Notes: generated by a model not told the origin, from the letters alone. A DNA stretch of 49,800 bases from Alphaproteobacteria bacterium (GCA_017962565.1 JAGCVC010000003.1:1-49800); one strand, 5' to 3'; shown: positions 25,933 through 35,598, counted from the stretch's first letter. Translations and numbers: made by a program.

Positions 25933-27065
25933 TCTAATCCTCCTTGTGTCGGATGTCTGCGTGTTAAAGACAAAATAACGCCCAAACCGAAAGCCAAAGA
26001 AAGCAAGGACGAACCACCATAAGAAATAAAGGGTAATGTCATACCTTTCGTTGGAATCAATTCTAACGTTGATGCCATATTTATAAATGCTTGTACACCA
26101 AATTGAGTTAAAAGTCCAGCCACAGCAAGCATATTAAATAAATTTTTTTCTTTACTCATGACATAAAAACCTCTGAAAACAATAAAGGCAAATAATACAA
26201 CAATGAATATGCCCAATATAAATCCGTATTCTTCTGCGGCAACGGCTAATATAAAATCCGTATGTGCATCGGGCAAATCGCCTTTGACAATACCTTCTCC
26301 CGGTCCTCTGCCAAACCAACCTGCATTATGCAGTGCTTCCAAAGATTTTTTAACCTGAAACGAATCTCCTGTTTCCGGATTTAAAAAACGATCAATACGA
26401 CTGTGAACATGCGGCAGAAATAAATAAGCTGCACACACGCCTCCGACAGCAAGAACAGACAATACAATAATCCACAAAAAAGAAATACCTGCTAAAAATA
26501 ACTGAGATCCCCAGATAGCAGAAATGGTAATGGACATACCAAAGTCAGGTTGTAATAACAATAAAGCAATGACTGCTGCGTAGATTCCTCCAGCAATGGG
26601 AATACCCGGAAATCCTTTTATTAAACGACCAGAAGCAAAAATCCATGCACAAACAACAGCAAATGCCGGTTTAATAAATTCAGACGGTTGAATTGAACCG
26701 CCCGGGAAGTAAAGCCATCTTTTTGCACCTTTGACTTCTACTCCGAAAAGCAATGTTCCGATAAGCAAAATAAAAAAACAAACGAAAACCAAAAAAGCAA
26801 TTCGCCGAATATGTTTTGGTGATAACATGGAAACTCCAAACATCAGTACGATGGATGGGACTAAAAAGAACAATTGCTTTTTTACAAAATAAAAAGTGTC
26901 TTTTGATTTAATAACCTTTTCTGCAACAACCGGATAGGCAGAAAAGGCTAAAAATATACCGCAAATAATTAACGCTAAAATTGCCCACAACAATCCGCGA
27001 TCAAGTGTACGCGCCCACTCAACAAAAAAAGATTTTATTTTCAAATATTCCTTTTTTATTGTCAT
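25929..27065 (-). CDS. ftsW: SEDS peptidoglycan polymerase FtsW
   Basis: Polytopic lipid II polymerase of the divisome, 378 aa, with about ten hydrophobic segments. Family signatures: 'GAKRWLYFPGGSIQPSEFIK', 'LLLQPDFGMSITISAIW', 'NPETGDSFQVKKSLEALHNA' and 'LPFISYGGSSLLSLAFGLGV'. It works with FtsI encoded in the same operon. The gene follows mraY directly through an ATGA overlap, at the place where other alphaproteobacteria have murD. Confidence 0.96.
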   Translation of the reverse strand: MTIKKEYLKIKSFFVEWARTLDRGLLWAILALIICGIFLAFSAYPVVAEKVIKSKDTFYFVKKQLFFLVPSIVLMFGVSMLSPKHIRRIAFLVFVCFFILLIGTLLFGVEVKGAKRWLYFPGGSIQPSEFIKPAFAVVCAWIFASGRLIKGFPGIPIAGGIYAAVIALLLLQPDFGMSITISAIWGSQLFLAGISFLWIIVLSVLAVGGVCAAYLFLPHVHSRIDRFLNPETGDSFQVKKSLEALHNAGWFGRGPGEGIVKGDLPDAHTDFILAVAAEEYGFILGIFIVVLFAFIVFRGFYVMSKEKNLFNMLAVAGLLTQFGVQAFINMASTLELIPTKGMTLPFISYGGSSLLSLAFGLGVILSLTRRHPTQGGLE

Positions 27066-28102
27066 AATAAGCTAGCCAAACCGATTAACCCCATGATAAA
27101 TGCAAAAGCCCAAAAGGTGCGAACAACTTTTACCTCACTCCACCCCATTTTTTCAAAATGGTGATGAATAGGTGCCATTAAAAAAACACGTTTATGTCGG
27201 TATTTATATGAGCCGACTTGAATCATATCCGATAATGCTTCAATAACGAATAAAGCACCGATAACAGCCAATAAAATTTCTTGACGAGTAACGATGGCAA
27301 TCATTCCCAAGGCGGCTCCAAGCCCCAAAGCACCGACATCGCCCATAAAAATCTTAGCAGGTTTTTTATTGTAACATAAAAAGGCCGCTAAAGCACCAAT
27401 ACAGGCGCTTGCAAAGATAGAAACTGCCCCGACATTTTGTAAATAAGGTAAATTGAATGAATCACTTAAATGCGGGCAACCGGAAATAAAACCGAATAAT
27501 CCGAAACAGAAAAAAGCAATTATTAAAGGAAGACTGACTAATCCGTCCAATCCGTCCGTTAAGTTGACGGCATTTGTTGTTCCGGTAAAAACAACAGCAG
27601 CAAAGGCCACGTAAAAAAGGCCCAATTGAATAAATACATTTGTTAAATAGGGAACGCGAACAGCTGTTGAAAGGTCACTTGGTGTCAAGTAAATAGCAGC
27701 TACAACAGCAAGTGTTCCTGTGACAAATTCTGCAAATAAACGTTGCCGGCCGGTAATGCCTTTTGATGAATGACTTTTTAATTTTAAGTAATCATCATAG
27801 AAACCTAAACAACCCATAACAATTGTAACTCCCATCAAAATCCAAATAAAACCGTTTGAAAGTGGGGCAAACAGTAAAACGGATAAAATGATGGATAATA
27901 GAATAACCAATCCGCCCATAGTTGGTGTTCCTTGTTTTTTTAAATGGGTTTGAGGTCCATCATCACGTATGGGTTGACTTTGCTTTAATGCATGCATCAG
28001 GCGGATGAAAAAAGGCATGCTGAAAAAACAAAGAATAAAAGCGGTTAATAGAGCAAAAAAGCTATTTCCTAAAATACACTCTGGCAAAAAGTAGTTAAGC
28101 AT
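27062..28102 (-). CDS. mraY: Phospho-MurNAc-pentapeptide transferase MraY
   Basis: Polytopic enzyme forming lipid I on undecaprenyl phosphate, 346 aa. Signature segments: 'GTPTMGGLVILLSIILSVL', 'GFYDDYLKLKSHSSKGITGR', 'TNAVNLTDGLDGLVSLPLI', 'FMGDVGALGLGAALG' and 'HHHFEKMGWSEVKVVRTFW', including the catalytic Asp and His residues. Overlaps the murE::murF gene by 8 bases and ftsW by 4. Confidence 0.97.
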   Translation of the reverse strand: MLNYFLPECILGNSFFALLTAFILCFFSMPFFIRLMHALKQSQPIRDDGPQTHLKKQGTPTMGGLVILLSIILSVLLFAPLSNGFIWILMGVTIVMGCLGFYDDYLKLKSHSSKGITGRQRLFAEFVTGTLAVVAAIYLTPSDLSTAVRVPYLTNVFIQLGLFYVAFAAVVFTGTTNAVNLTDGLDGLVSLPLIIAFFCFGLFGFISGCPHLSDSFNLPYLQNVGAVSIFASACIGALAAFLCYNKKPAKIFMGDVGALGLGAALGMIAIVTRQEILLAVIGALFVIEALSDMIQVGSYKYRHKRVFLMAPIHHHFEKMGWSEVKVVRTFWAFAFIMGLIGLASLL

Positions 28103-30902
28103 TTAACTTCTCCAATAAAGTAAATAATTTCATACTGTTTGAACCTTTGATTAAAACAGTATCGCCATCCTTTAATGATTTTAATAAAGGTTCTACAACA
28201 TCATCAACTGTTTTTCCGTCAAATCCTTTTTTGTTATCAGGTAAAACATCATACAGTTTTTTCATTTCATCACCGACTGTAAAGACCAAATCGACACCAT
28301 TCTGAGTAATGGGATCCTTTAAAGCAACGTGCAATTCTGTTGATTTTTCTCCCAATTCCAACATATCACCCAATACGGCAATTTTACGTCCGGTAGCCAT
28401 TCCTAAAACATTCAAAGATGCTGTCATAGAACTTGGATTTGCATTATAGGCATCATCAATAAATGTTACTTTTTTGTCGTTAATTTCAACACAAACATGT
28501 GCTCCGCGACCTTTTAATGGCTTCATTTCTTTTAAATTTTGGATTGCCTTATCTATATCAGCACCTAAAGCCAAAACAACACCCAAAACACCCAACGCAT
28601 TTTGAACAAAATGTAATCCGGTCATTTGCAATTCCAATTGTTTTACTTGACCATTAATTTGTATAGTTGCTTTGGAACCGTTTACATCTGCTTGATAATT
28701 TAGCAAACGAACAGTCGAATCATTTGTGCTTCCGAAAGAATAAACATGAGCTATTTCATTTTCTCTGGCTTTTTCTTTTAAGAAATTGAATTGGTCATTA
28801 TCTCTGTTTAAGAAAACAGCTCCGTTTTTATTCATATGTCTGAAGATTTCAGCTTTTGCGGAAGCAATATCTTGCAAATCTTTGAAAAATTCGTGATGAG
28901 CAGATCCAATCATTGTAATTAAAGTAATGTCCGGTTTTACCAAATAAGATAAGTACTCCATTTCCCCGGTATGATTCATACCCATTTCGATAATTGCCCA
29001 ATCAGCTAATCTGGATAAACGTGCTAATGTTAAGGGAACTCCCCATTGATTGTTTAAGTTACCTACTGTCGCATGAACAGTACCTTGATCTTTTAGAGCT
29101 AAAGTCAACATTTCTTTTGATGTTGTTTTCCCGGAGCTGCCTGTAATACCGATTTTCAATGCGCGGGCATTTTGTGCGGCATAACGAGCCATATCTTCCA
29201 ACGCCTCATCCGTATTGACAACAAAGAATAATTTTTCCGTTTGAATAACATCGTCAATATCATGACTGACAACGGCCGCAACAGCACCTTTGCGCAAAGC
29301 TTCTTTTACAAAACCATGACCATCAATTTTTTCACCCTTCAAGGCAACAAATATATCGCCCGGTTGAATCGTCCGTGAATCGATAGAAACACCGTATCCG
29401 ATAAACGTTTTATACACTTTTCCGCCGGTTGCTGTTTTTAATTCTTCACTGGTCCACAAAGGAACTTCTTGTTGGCTTCTTAAAGCTAAAATAGCCTGAA
29501 TACGATCATTGAACGGATGTGTAAAACCATTAATTATCTGACCTTCTTCATGACCTTTTCCGGCAATCAAGAGGCAATCCCCTTTTTTCAATAAATGTAT
29601 TCCGCGATAAATGGCCTTTGCCCGATCTCCTATTTGATGGGCATTGGGACAACCTTGCATGATTTGCTCACGAATTTTGGCTGCATCTTCATAACGGGGA
29701 TTATCATCTGTAACAATTACATAATCAGCTAATTTTTCTGCAATTTCTCCCATGATTTTGCGTTTGCCGTTGTCACGATTTCCACCACAACCGAATATAA
29801 CAAACAAACGTCCAGATGTTTGTTTTTTAAGCGAATTTAATGCTGTTTCCAAACCATCCGGTGTATGTGCATAATCAACAAAAATAGTTGCCCCCGTATT
29901 TGTTTTTGCAACTAATTCCATACGACCGGCAGGACTTTTTAATGTCTTTAATGTATTGACAATTTCTTGGGGTTTAAAACCACAGGCTAAAACAAGACCT
30001 ATGGCTGTTAGTACGTTAATTCCTTGAAAATTACCGGCAACAGGAAAATCAACATCATACTTTTTGCCCAAAATCATAATGGATAATTCTTGACCTGTTT
30101 CATACAGTTTTTGGGAAATTAGCTGAATTTCCGTTCCGTTTTTTCCGTAGGAAATAACTTTTAATCCTTTTTCTTCACAAGCTTCTTTTATCTGAGGATA
30201 TTCCGGAATATCAGCATTTAATACAGCTGTTTCATCAGTTAATTCGGTGAATAATCTCATTTTGGTTGCCAAATAATTTTCCATGGTTTTATGGTAATCC
30301 AAATGATCCCGTGTCAGATTCGTAAAAGCAGAAGCTTTAAAATGTAATCCGTCCAAACGAAATTGATCTAATCCATGGCTGGACGCTTCCATTGCTGCAT
30401 AATCTACGCCACTTTCTGCTAAAGCTTGTAAATCTTGATTTAAAGTGATGCTATCTGATGTTGTCATTCCGGCATAGGATTGATATTCATCAGATTGAAC
30501 ACCTAAGGTTCCGATGCTGGCAGATTTTTTACCTAAAGCCTTCAAAATTTCTCTGACAAAAAAGACGGTTGATGTTTTGCCGTTTGTTCCGGTTACACCC
30601 AATAATGTTTCAGGTCTTGGTTTGTAAAATACGGTTGCAATTCTGGCAACAGCTTTACGGATGTTTGGTGTTTCAAAAACGGGAATGTCTGCCGGAATGG
30701 TGTTTTCGCATAAAATAGCAACAGCGCCTGCTTTGATAGCATCAGGAATGAATCTTTCGCCGTTTTCTTTAGAGCCCTGCAAAGCAATAAATAAATCGCC
30801 CTTTTTAACTTTTCTGGAATCGCATGCTAATCCTGAAATTTCAATATCCGCCTCAAATGGCGTTGCAATGTTAGCTTCTTTAAATAGTTGCGATAAAATC
30901 AT
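28095..30902 (-). CDS. murE-murF: MurE::MurF fusion (meso-DAP ligase / D-Ala-D-Ala ligase)
   Basis: One 935-aa reading frame with two complete Mur ligases. MurE part: about residues 1-475, ATP loop 'GVTGTNGKTS' (102-111) and DNPR at 400-403, the motif that marks meso-diaminopimelate as substrate. MurF part: from about residue 481, 'SIDSRTIQPGDIFVALKGEK', ATP loop 'GITGSSGKTT' (585-594), then 'IDDAYNANPSSMTASL' and 'VLGDMLELGEKS'. The linker is only a few residues. The protein should convert UDP-MurNAc-dipeptide to the pentapeptide. GAGG precedes the ATG. Fusions of these two are known in a few other bacteria, but separate genes are the rule. Confidence 0.95.
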   Translation of the reverse strand: MILSQLFKEANIATPFEADIEISGLACDSRKVKKGDLFIALQGSKENGERFIPDAIKAGAVAILCENTIPADIPVFETPNIRKAVARIATVFYKPRPETLLGVTGTNGKTSTVFFVREILKALGKKSASIGTLGVQSDEYQSYAGMTTSDSITLNQDLQALAESGVDYAAMEASSHGLDQFRLDGLHFKASAFTNLTRDHLDYHKTMENYLATKMRLFTELTDETAVLNADIPEYPQIKEACEEKGLKVISYGKNGTEIQLISQKLYETGQELSIMILGKKYDVDFPVAGNFQGINVLTAIGLVLACGFKPQEIVNTLKTLKSPAGRMELVAKTNTGATIFVDYAHTPDGLETALNSLKKQTSGRLFVIFGCGGNRDNGKRKIMGEIAEKLADYVIVTDDNPRYEDAAKIREQIMQGCPNAHQIGDRAKAIYRGIHLLKKGDCLLIAGKGHEEGQIINGFTHPFNDRIQAILALRSQQEVPLWTSEELKTATGGKVYKTFIGYGVSIDSRTIQPGDIFVALKGEKIDGHGFVKEALRKGAVAAVVSHDIDDVIQTEKLFFVVNTDEALEDMARYAAQNARALKIGITGSSGKTTSKEMLTLALKDQGTVHATVGNLNNQWGVPLTLARLSRLADWAIIEMGMNHTGEMEYLSYLVKPDITLITMIGSAHHEFFKDLQDIASAKAEIFRHMNKNGAVFLNRDNDQFNFLKEKARENEIAHVYSFGSTNDSTVRLLNYQADVNGSKATIQINGQVKQLELQMTGLHFVQNALGVLGVVLALGADIDKAIQNLKEMKPLKGRGAHVCVEINDKKVTFIDDAYNANPSSMTASLNVLGMATGRKIAVLGDMLELGEKSTELHVALKDPITQNGVDLVFTVGDEMKKLYDVLPDNKKGFDGKTVDDVVEPLLKSLKDGDTVLIKGSNSMKLFTLLEKLNA

Positions 30903-30905
30903 TTT

Positions 30906-32648
30906 TTACCTCTTTTTCTTTTCACGAATATAAGTGTATGCGCTTTCCATATAAGCAGGTTTTTCCATGTCTTCTTTTGGTTCTACTCCCAAAATCGGAG
31001 CAATGGCTTCAATTATTTGTCCCCCTGTTGGACAGGCATTCCACCCGGCCGTATTGAAATACCAGTCTTCTTTACGTTTTGCCGGATTCTCTATCATAAC
31101 ATATACGATATATTTCGGATTGTCCATCGGAAAAGCACCAATAAATGAAGTTCTTACTTTTCCTTCAATATATCGACCGTTTAACGGGTTTTGCATTTGA
31201 GCCGTTCCAGTCTTCCCAATTACGTTGTATCCTTTGATGTTTGCGCGTTTTCCGGAACCGACTTCCACAACACCACGTAACATGTGACGCATGCGGTTAG
31301 ATGTTTTTGGACTGATAACTTGTTCATAAACGGCATCTTTATTTCCATCTTTTAAGAATGTTGGAAAGCGGTACAGCCCGCCATTTATAAGTGCACTGAA
31401 TGCACTGACTAAATGAAGCGGAGAAACAGACAAACCATAACCATAACTGATGGTTGCCATTTCAACATCGTCCCATTTTTTTTGAACAATTGGACGCCCC
31501 ATTTCCGACAAATCAACATCTAGAACAGATAAAAAATGAAAGCGATTTAAAAATTCTTTTTGGACGGCGGGTCCGAATGTTTGAGCAATTTTTGCTGTGC
31601 CAATATTACTAGAATATATCAAAACCTCAGGAACATTTAAAACGCGATTTTCCGCTTGAAAGTCAGTAATAGTACGTCCGCGAGCAAGTTTATACGGGCT
31701 GAATGCTTCTATTGTTGATGTGGGCGTAATAGAACCGGATTCTAACCCAATCGCGACAGTGAACGGTTTCATCACAGAACCCAATTCATACATGCCATTG
31801 GTAGGTTTACATTCTGTTGGTACAATAGGTGTTTTGTTCAAATCAAAATCGGGTAAAGATACCATTGCTAACACTTCGGCATTTTGTACATCAAAAACCA
31901 AAGAAACACCACCATCGGCACTGAACTTTTGAACGGCGGCTGATAAAATGGAATGAACAGTTTCTTGAATACGAACATCTACGGATAAAACCAATGGTTC
32001 TTCCGATTGGGTTAAGCGTTCATCATATTGCATTTCTAACCCGGCAATTCCGACATTATCCACATTTGTGAAACCCAATAAATGTGAAAAAAGGCTGCTT
32101 TGCGGATAAACACGACGTTCGGATGCATCAAAATTTAATTGAGGATATCCTAAATGATTAACTGCATATTGTTCTTCTGGAGTTAAGTTACGGCGCAGGT
32201 ATTCAAAGCTGTGACCTGTTTCTATTTTTTTCATTAAATCTTTTTTATTCATATCCGGGAAAACAGACATTAAATCGTTTACTAATTCATCCGGATGAGG
32301 CATATATCGCGCATCAACGTATAAATTAACAATGGGCAAACTGGTTGCCAAAATATGCCCGTTTCTGTCCACAATATTTGCACGTTTGACAGGGGATATC
32401 ATACTCAAAGTACTTTTATATGGGGGGCGAATCCTTTGCTCCAATACTGTTTGCTTAAATAAAGCCAGACCGATTATGCAAAAAGCGATTGTGAAGATGG
32501 ATGCTAAAACCATCATTCTTGTTCGGCCGGTTTTAAGGGCGTGAACGGTAATTGAGTCCAAAAAACGATAATCATCACTTTCTTTTAATGGAATTTCTTT
32601 GCCTATCGGATAAAGTTCTTCTTTATTTTTATGCCAAAAACAAAACAT
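30906..32648 (-). CDS. ftsI: Division transpeptidase FtsI (PBP3)
   Basis: Class B penicillin-binding protein that cross-links septal peptidoglycan, 580 aa. Cytoplasmic N-terminus, transmembrane helix about residues 43-66, a dimerisation domain ('RANIVDRNGHILATSLP'), and a transpeptidase domain with SVMK near 291, SSN near 346 and KTG near 479. I take the ATG at 32648, which forms TGATG with the ftsL stop; a TTG three bases upstream is possible. Confidence 0.95.
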   Translation of the reverse strand: MFCFWHKNKEELYPIGKEIPLKESDDYRFLDSITVHALKTGRTRMMVLASIFTIAFCIIGLALFKQTVLEQRIRPPYKSTLSMISPVKRANIVDRNGHILATSLPIVNLYVDARYMPHPDELVNDLMSVFPDMNKKDLMKKIETGHSFEYLRRNLTPEEQYAVNHLGYPQLNFDASERRVYPQSSLFSHLLGFTNVDNVGIAGLEMQYDERLTQSEEPLVLSVDVRIQETVHSILSAAVQKFSADGGVSLVFDVQNAEVLAMVSLPDFDLNKTPIVPTECKPTNGMYELGSVMKPFTVAIGLESGSITPTSTIEAFSPYKLARGRTITDFQAENRVLNVPEVLIYSSNIGTAKIAQTFGPAVQKEFLNRFHFLSVLDVDLSEMGRPIVQKKWDDVEMATISYGYGLSVSPLHLVSAFSALINGGLYRFPTFLKDGNKDAVYEQVISPKTSNRMRHMLRGVVEVGSGKRANIKGYNVIGKTGTAQMQNPLNGRYIEGKVRTSFIGAFPMDNPKYIVYVMIENPAKRKEDWYFNTAGWNACPTGGQIIEAIAPILGVEPKEDMEKPAYMESAYTYIREKKKR

Positions 32649-32944
32649 CAAACACCCCCTTGTTTTTCTTCAAAGGCGATGTCATTCCAATGAATGATTT
32701 GGGCCGGTTTGATTTTTTGTAAAGAGGTGTTTTTTTCGACCAATATACGTAACCGTTTGGCATCACTTAAGTTCGTCCATTCGGCTCGTAAAATGTGGAT
32801 ACTACGGTTATTTTGTACAATCTGTCTGTGCATACGGGCCAAAGATTTTTCTTTGCTGACAACATGATATTTTAAGATAAACATTCCGGATGTAGTCAAG
32901 AATGCCATTAAACCAAACAGAAAATAAAAAATAAACCTTTTCAT
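32648..32944 (-). CDS. ftsL: Cell division protein FtsL
   Basis: A 98-aa bitopic protein: short basic N-terminus, one transmembrane helix (about 4-24), then a heptad-like coiled coil through about residue 70 and the 'NLSDAKRLRILVEKNTSL' segment typical of FtsL ahead of its short tail. Sequence conservation in this family is weak; position between rsmH and ftsI and the topology support the call. ATGA overlap with rsmH. Confidence 0.85.
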   Translation of the reverse strand: MKRFIFYFLFGLMAFLTTSGMFILKYHVVSKEKSLARMHRQIVQNNRSIHILRAEWTNLSDAKRLRILVEKNTSLQKIKPAQIIHWNDIAFEEKQGGV

Positions 32945-33873
32945 TTTACCTGCCTTTGCCGAATGGCACTACGTAAATGAGCCGAACGTGAACGAGGATT
33001 TTTTTTGATTTCATCTTCGCTTGCCGATAGAGGCTTTTTAAAAGCCAATTTGAAAGGTGTGTTTTGTTGTTCGGTTGTTGGTTTATATTTATTGATGTGT
33101 TGATTTGGTGCAGTTGCATTTTGCAAAAAGTTTTTAACAATTCTGTCTTCTAAAGAATGAAAAGTAACAACCGATAAAATCCCATCATTTTTTAAGATCT
33201 TTTCTGCACCTTTTAATCCGCGTTCCAATTCTCCTAATTCATCATTGACAAAAATTCGTAAGGCTTGAAAGGTTCGTGTTGCCGAATCAATATCACCGGC
33301 TTTATGGGGCATTACTTTATGGATGACATTTGCCAATTCCATGGTTGTTTCAAATGGCTTTATTTGACGTGCTTGAGTAATTGCTTTGGCAATTTTTCGT
33401 GAAAAACGTTCTTCTCCATATTGATAAATAATGTCAGCCAATTGCTCTTCGTCAAACGAATTAACAATGTCTGCAGCTGTTTGCCCGCTTTGTCCCATAC
33501 GCATATCAAGCGGGCCGTCTTTTTGAAAAGAAAATCCCCGTTCCGGACGATCAATTTGCATAGAGGAAACACCTATGTCCAAAACGACTCCGTCAACTTG
33601 CTCGGATACAAGCTTTTCCATATCTCCGAACTGTCCGTTTAACAATGTCAAACGTGGAGCATATTTTTTTACCAAATCTTGTCCGGCTGCAATGGCGGTT
33701 TCATCCCGATCAATTGCAATAACCCGAACTGTTGGTTCGGCATCCAAGATCGCTTGTGTATATCCCCCCGCACCAAAAGTGCCGTCAACATAAATCCCGC
33801 CCTTTTTTATATGCAGGGATTGAATAACTTCATTTAATAAAACAGGAATATGCGGACGTTTATTCATTTTCAA
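32941..33873 (-). CDS. rsmH: 16S rRNA m4C1402 methyltransferase RsmH (MraW)
   Basis: Methylates N4 of C1402 in 16S rRNA, 310 aa. 'HIPVLLNEVIQSLHIKKGG', the SAM loop 'VDGTFGAGGYTQAILD', 'DGVVLDIGVSSMQIDRPERG', 'GPLDMRMGQSGQTAADIVN' and 'VVTFHSLEDRIVKNFL' are diagnostic. Two starts compete: TTG at 33873, with AAGG at good spacing, and ATG two codons later at 33867, where the spacing is too long. First gene of the dcw cluster; mraZ, often upstream, is absent. Confidence 0.96.
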   Translation of the reverse strand: MKMNKRPHIPVLLNEVIQSLHIKKGGIYVDGTFGAGGYTQAILDAEPTVRVIAIDRDETAIAAGQDLVKKYAPRLTLLNGQFGDMEKLVSEQVDGVVLDIGVSSMQIDRPERGFSFQKDGPLDMRMGQSGQTAADIVNSFDEEQLADIIYQYGEERFSRKIAKAITQARQIKPFETTMELANVIHKVMPHKAGDIDSATRTFQALRIFVNDELGELERGLKGAEKILKNDGILSVVTFHSLEDRIVKNFLQNATAPNQHINKYKPTTEQQNTPFKLAFKKPLSASEDEIKKNPRSRSAHLRSAIRQRQVK

Positions 33874-33898
33874 TTAGTACCTTTTTATGTATTTCTAA

Positions 33899-33927
33899 GG
33901 GATAGCATGGGACAGCGCGAGTGTCAA
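33899..33927 (-). promoter_or_regulatory. Probable dcw-cluster promoter
   Basis: Minus strand: perfect TTGACA (33927-33922), 17-bp spacer, TATCCC (33904-33899). The -10 box is poor in its second half. The transcript would start about 20 bases before rsmH, and no other convincing promoter is seen in the following 17 kb of overlapping genes. Confidence 0.45.
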
Positions 33928-34043
33928 TAAAAAAAAGAGGTTTAAACAAAGAAAGCGACTATAAAAATTGCTTGCTGATATGCATGACGGCATTTGGTAC
34001 TATTTTGCTCTTTATTTTAAAAAGGATTTTCAACATTTATAGA

Positions 34044-34055
34044 CTATTTAAATAG
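34044..34055. repeat. 12-bp palindrome between dcw cluster and dnaB
   Basis: CTATTTAAATAG, a perfect palindrome in the 258-base divergent intergenic region, about 20 bases upstream of the dnaB -35 box. It could be an operator, or chance in AT-rich DNA. The rest of this region holds the two divergent promoters and nothing else I recognise. Confidence 0.3.
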
Positions 34056-34073
34056 CTCGGATACATAAAATGA

Positions 34074-34102
34074 TTTACTTTTTTTGATTTTTTGTGTACG
34101 AT
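34074..34102 (+). promoter_or_regulatory. Possible dnaB promoter
   Basis: TTTACT (34074-34079), 17-bp spacer, TACGAT (34097-34102), 30 bases before the dnaB ATG. Confidence 0.4.
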
Positions 34103-34131
34103 AAACGAAAAAGTTTAGCAAAGGACAAAAA

Positions 34132-35598
34132 ATGACCGAGATATCAACAGAAAATTCAAATATGCGCTTGTTACCTCAAAGCATTGAAGCAGAACAAGCA
34201 TTGTTAGGTGCGATTTTGACAAACAATCGTGCAATGGAAAAGGTAGTTGAATTTTTAAAACCGGAACATTTTGCCAGTGCGGCTCACGGAAAAATTTATA
34301 GAGCTTGTCAAATATTGTCGGAACGTGGTCGTTTGGCCGACCCGATTACTCTAAAAGATTTTTTTACCAGTGAAGGTTCTTTGGAAGAAGTCGGGGGAGC
34401 GGATTATTTGTTCCAATTAGCAGCTTCCTCTACAACAACAATTAATGCGGGCGACTACGGTACGCAAATTTTTGATCGGTACATGCGCCGTCAATTGATA
34501 GCTTTGGGAACGGACGTTGTTAATGATGCATTTGAAATTTCTTTAGATAATCCGGCTATTCATCAAATCGAGTCGGCAGAGAAAATGCTTTACGATTTAG
34601 CTGATGAAGGTGAATTGGAAGGCGGACCACAACAACTTTCCGCAGGGGCAACTCAATTATTACAAACAACACAAGAAGCAATGAACAACCCGAACGGTGT
34701 TGGCGGTGTGCCGACCGGTTTAGTGGATATGGATGCTCTGTTGGGCGGATTGCATGATTCAAATTTAATTATTATTGCCGGTCGTCCTGGTATGGGAAAA
34801 ACAGCATTGGCGACTTGTATTGCTACCAATGTTGCAGAACATTTCAAAGAGCAGAATAAAAAAAATGCAGAAAAAAAGAGTGTTGCTTTTTTCTCGTTGG
34901 AAATGTCCTCTGCTGAATTAGCCGGTCGTGTTTTATCCAACTATACGCAAATTGAAGGTAATCGAATTTCTTCGGGTAAAGTGACCGTCCCGGAATTCGA
35001 AAAATTGGCCGAATCGATCAAAAGTTTAAATGAATTGCCATTGATGGTTGATGAAACTCCTGGTATGACAGTAACGGCTATTAAAAATCGTGCACGTCGT
35101 ATGAAACGTGATAAAGAACACGGTTTAGGATTGATCGTAATTGACTATTTGCAATTGGTTCAAGAAAGCGGACGTGCCGAAAATCGTGTGCAAGCTTTGT
35201 CCGAGATGACTCGTTCTTTAAAGGTAATGGCAAAAGAATTAGGTGTGCCGGTTATCGTGCTATCACAGTTAAGTCGTTTAGTCGAATCGCGTGATAATAA
35301 ACGTCCTCAATTGTCTGATTTGCGTGAATCCGGCTCTATCGAACAAGATGCAGATATTGTCATGTTTGTTTTCCGTGAAGCATATTATTTGGAAAATGAA
35401 AAACCTGTTCAAAGAGAAAAAGAAAGCGGTGAAAATTTCCAAAAGCGTTGTCAGGAATGGGAACAAAAGAAAATAGATCTAGCAAAGCGTGCAGAAGTTA
35501 ATATTGCAAAAAACCGACATGGTGAGACAAGAACCGTTAATTTGTACTTTGACGGACGGTATACGTTCTTTGGTAATTTGGCAAAAGAAAACAGTTAA
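34132..35598 (+). CDS. dnaB: Replicative DNA helicase DnaB
   Basis: Hexameric helicase that unwinds the replication fork and recruits primase, 488 aa. N-terminal domain starting 'LPQSIEAEQALLGAILTNN'. RecA-like C-terminal domain with Walker A 'AGRPGMGKTALA', 'FSLEMSSAELAGRVLSNYT', Walker B 'LIVIDYLQLVQ' and 'ELGVPVIVLSQLSRLVESR'. A charged insertion ('QREKESGENFQKRCQEWEQK') before the last motif occurs in related bacteria. AAAGGA precedes the ATG. rnr follows after 17 bases. Confidence 0.97.
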   Translation: MTEISTENSNMRLLPQSIEAEQALLGAILTNNRAMEKVVEFLKPEHFASAAHGKIYRACQILSERGRLADPITLKDFFTSEGSLEEVGGADYLFQLAASSTTTINAGDYGTQIFDRYMRRQLIALGTDVVNDAFEISLDNPAIHQIESAEKMLYDLADEGELEGGPQQLSAGATQLLQTTQEAMNNPNGVGGVPTGLVDMDALLGGLHDSNLIIIAGRPGMGKTALATCIATNVAEHFKEQNKKNAEKKSVAFFSLEMSSAELAGRVLSNYTQIEGNRISSGKVTVPEFEKLAESIKSLNELPLMVDETPGMTVTAIKNRARRMKRDKEHGLGLIVIDYLQLVQESGRAENRVQALSEMTRSLKVMAKELGVPVIVLSQLSRLVESRDNKRPQLSDLRESGSIEQDADIVMFVFREAYYLENEKPVQREKESGENFQKRCQEWEQKKIDLAKRAEVNIAKNRHGETRTVNLYFDGRYTFFGNLAKENS

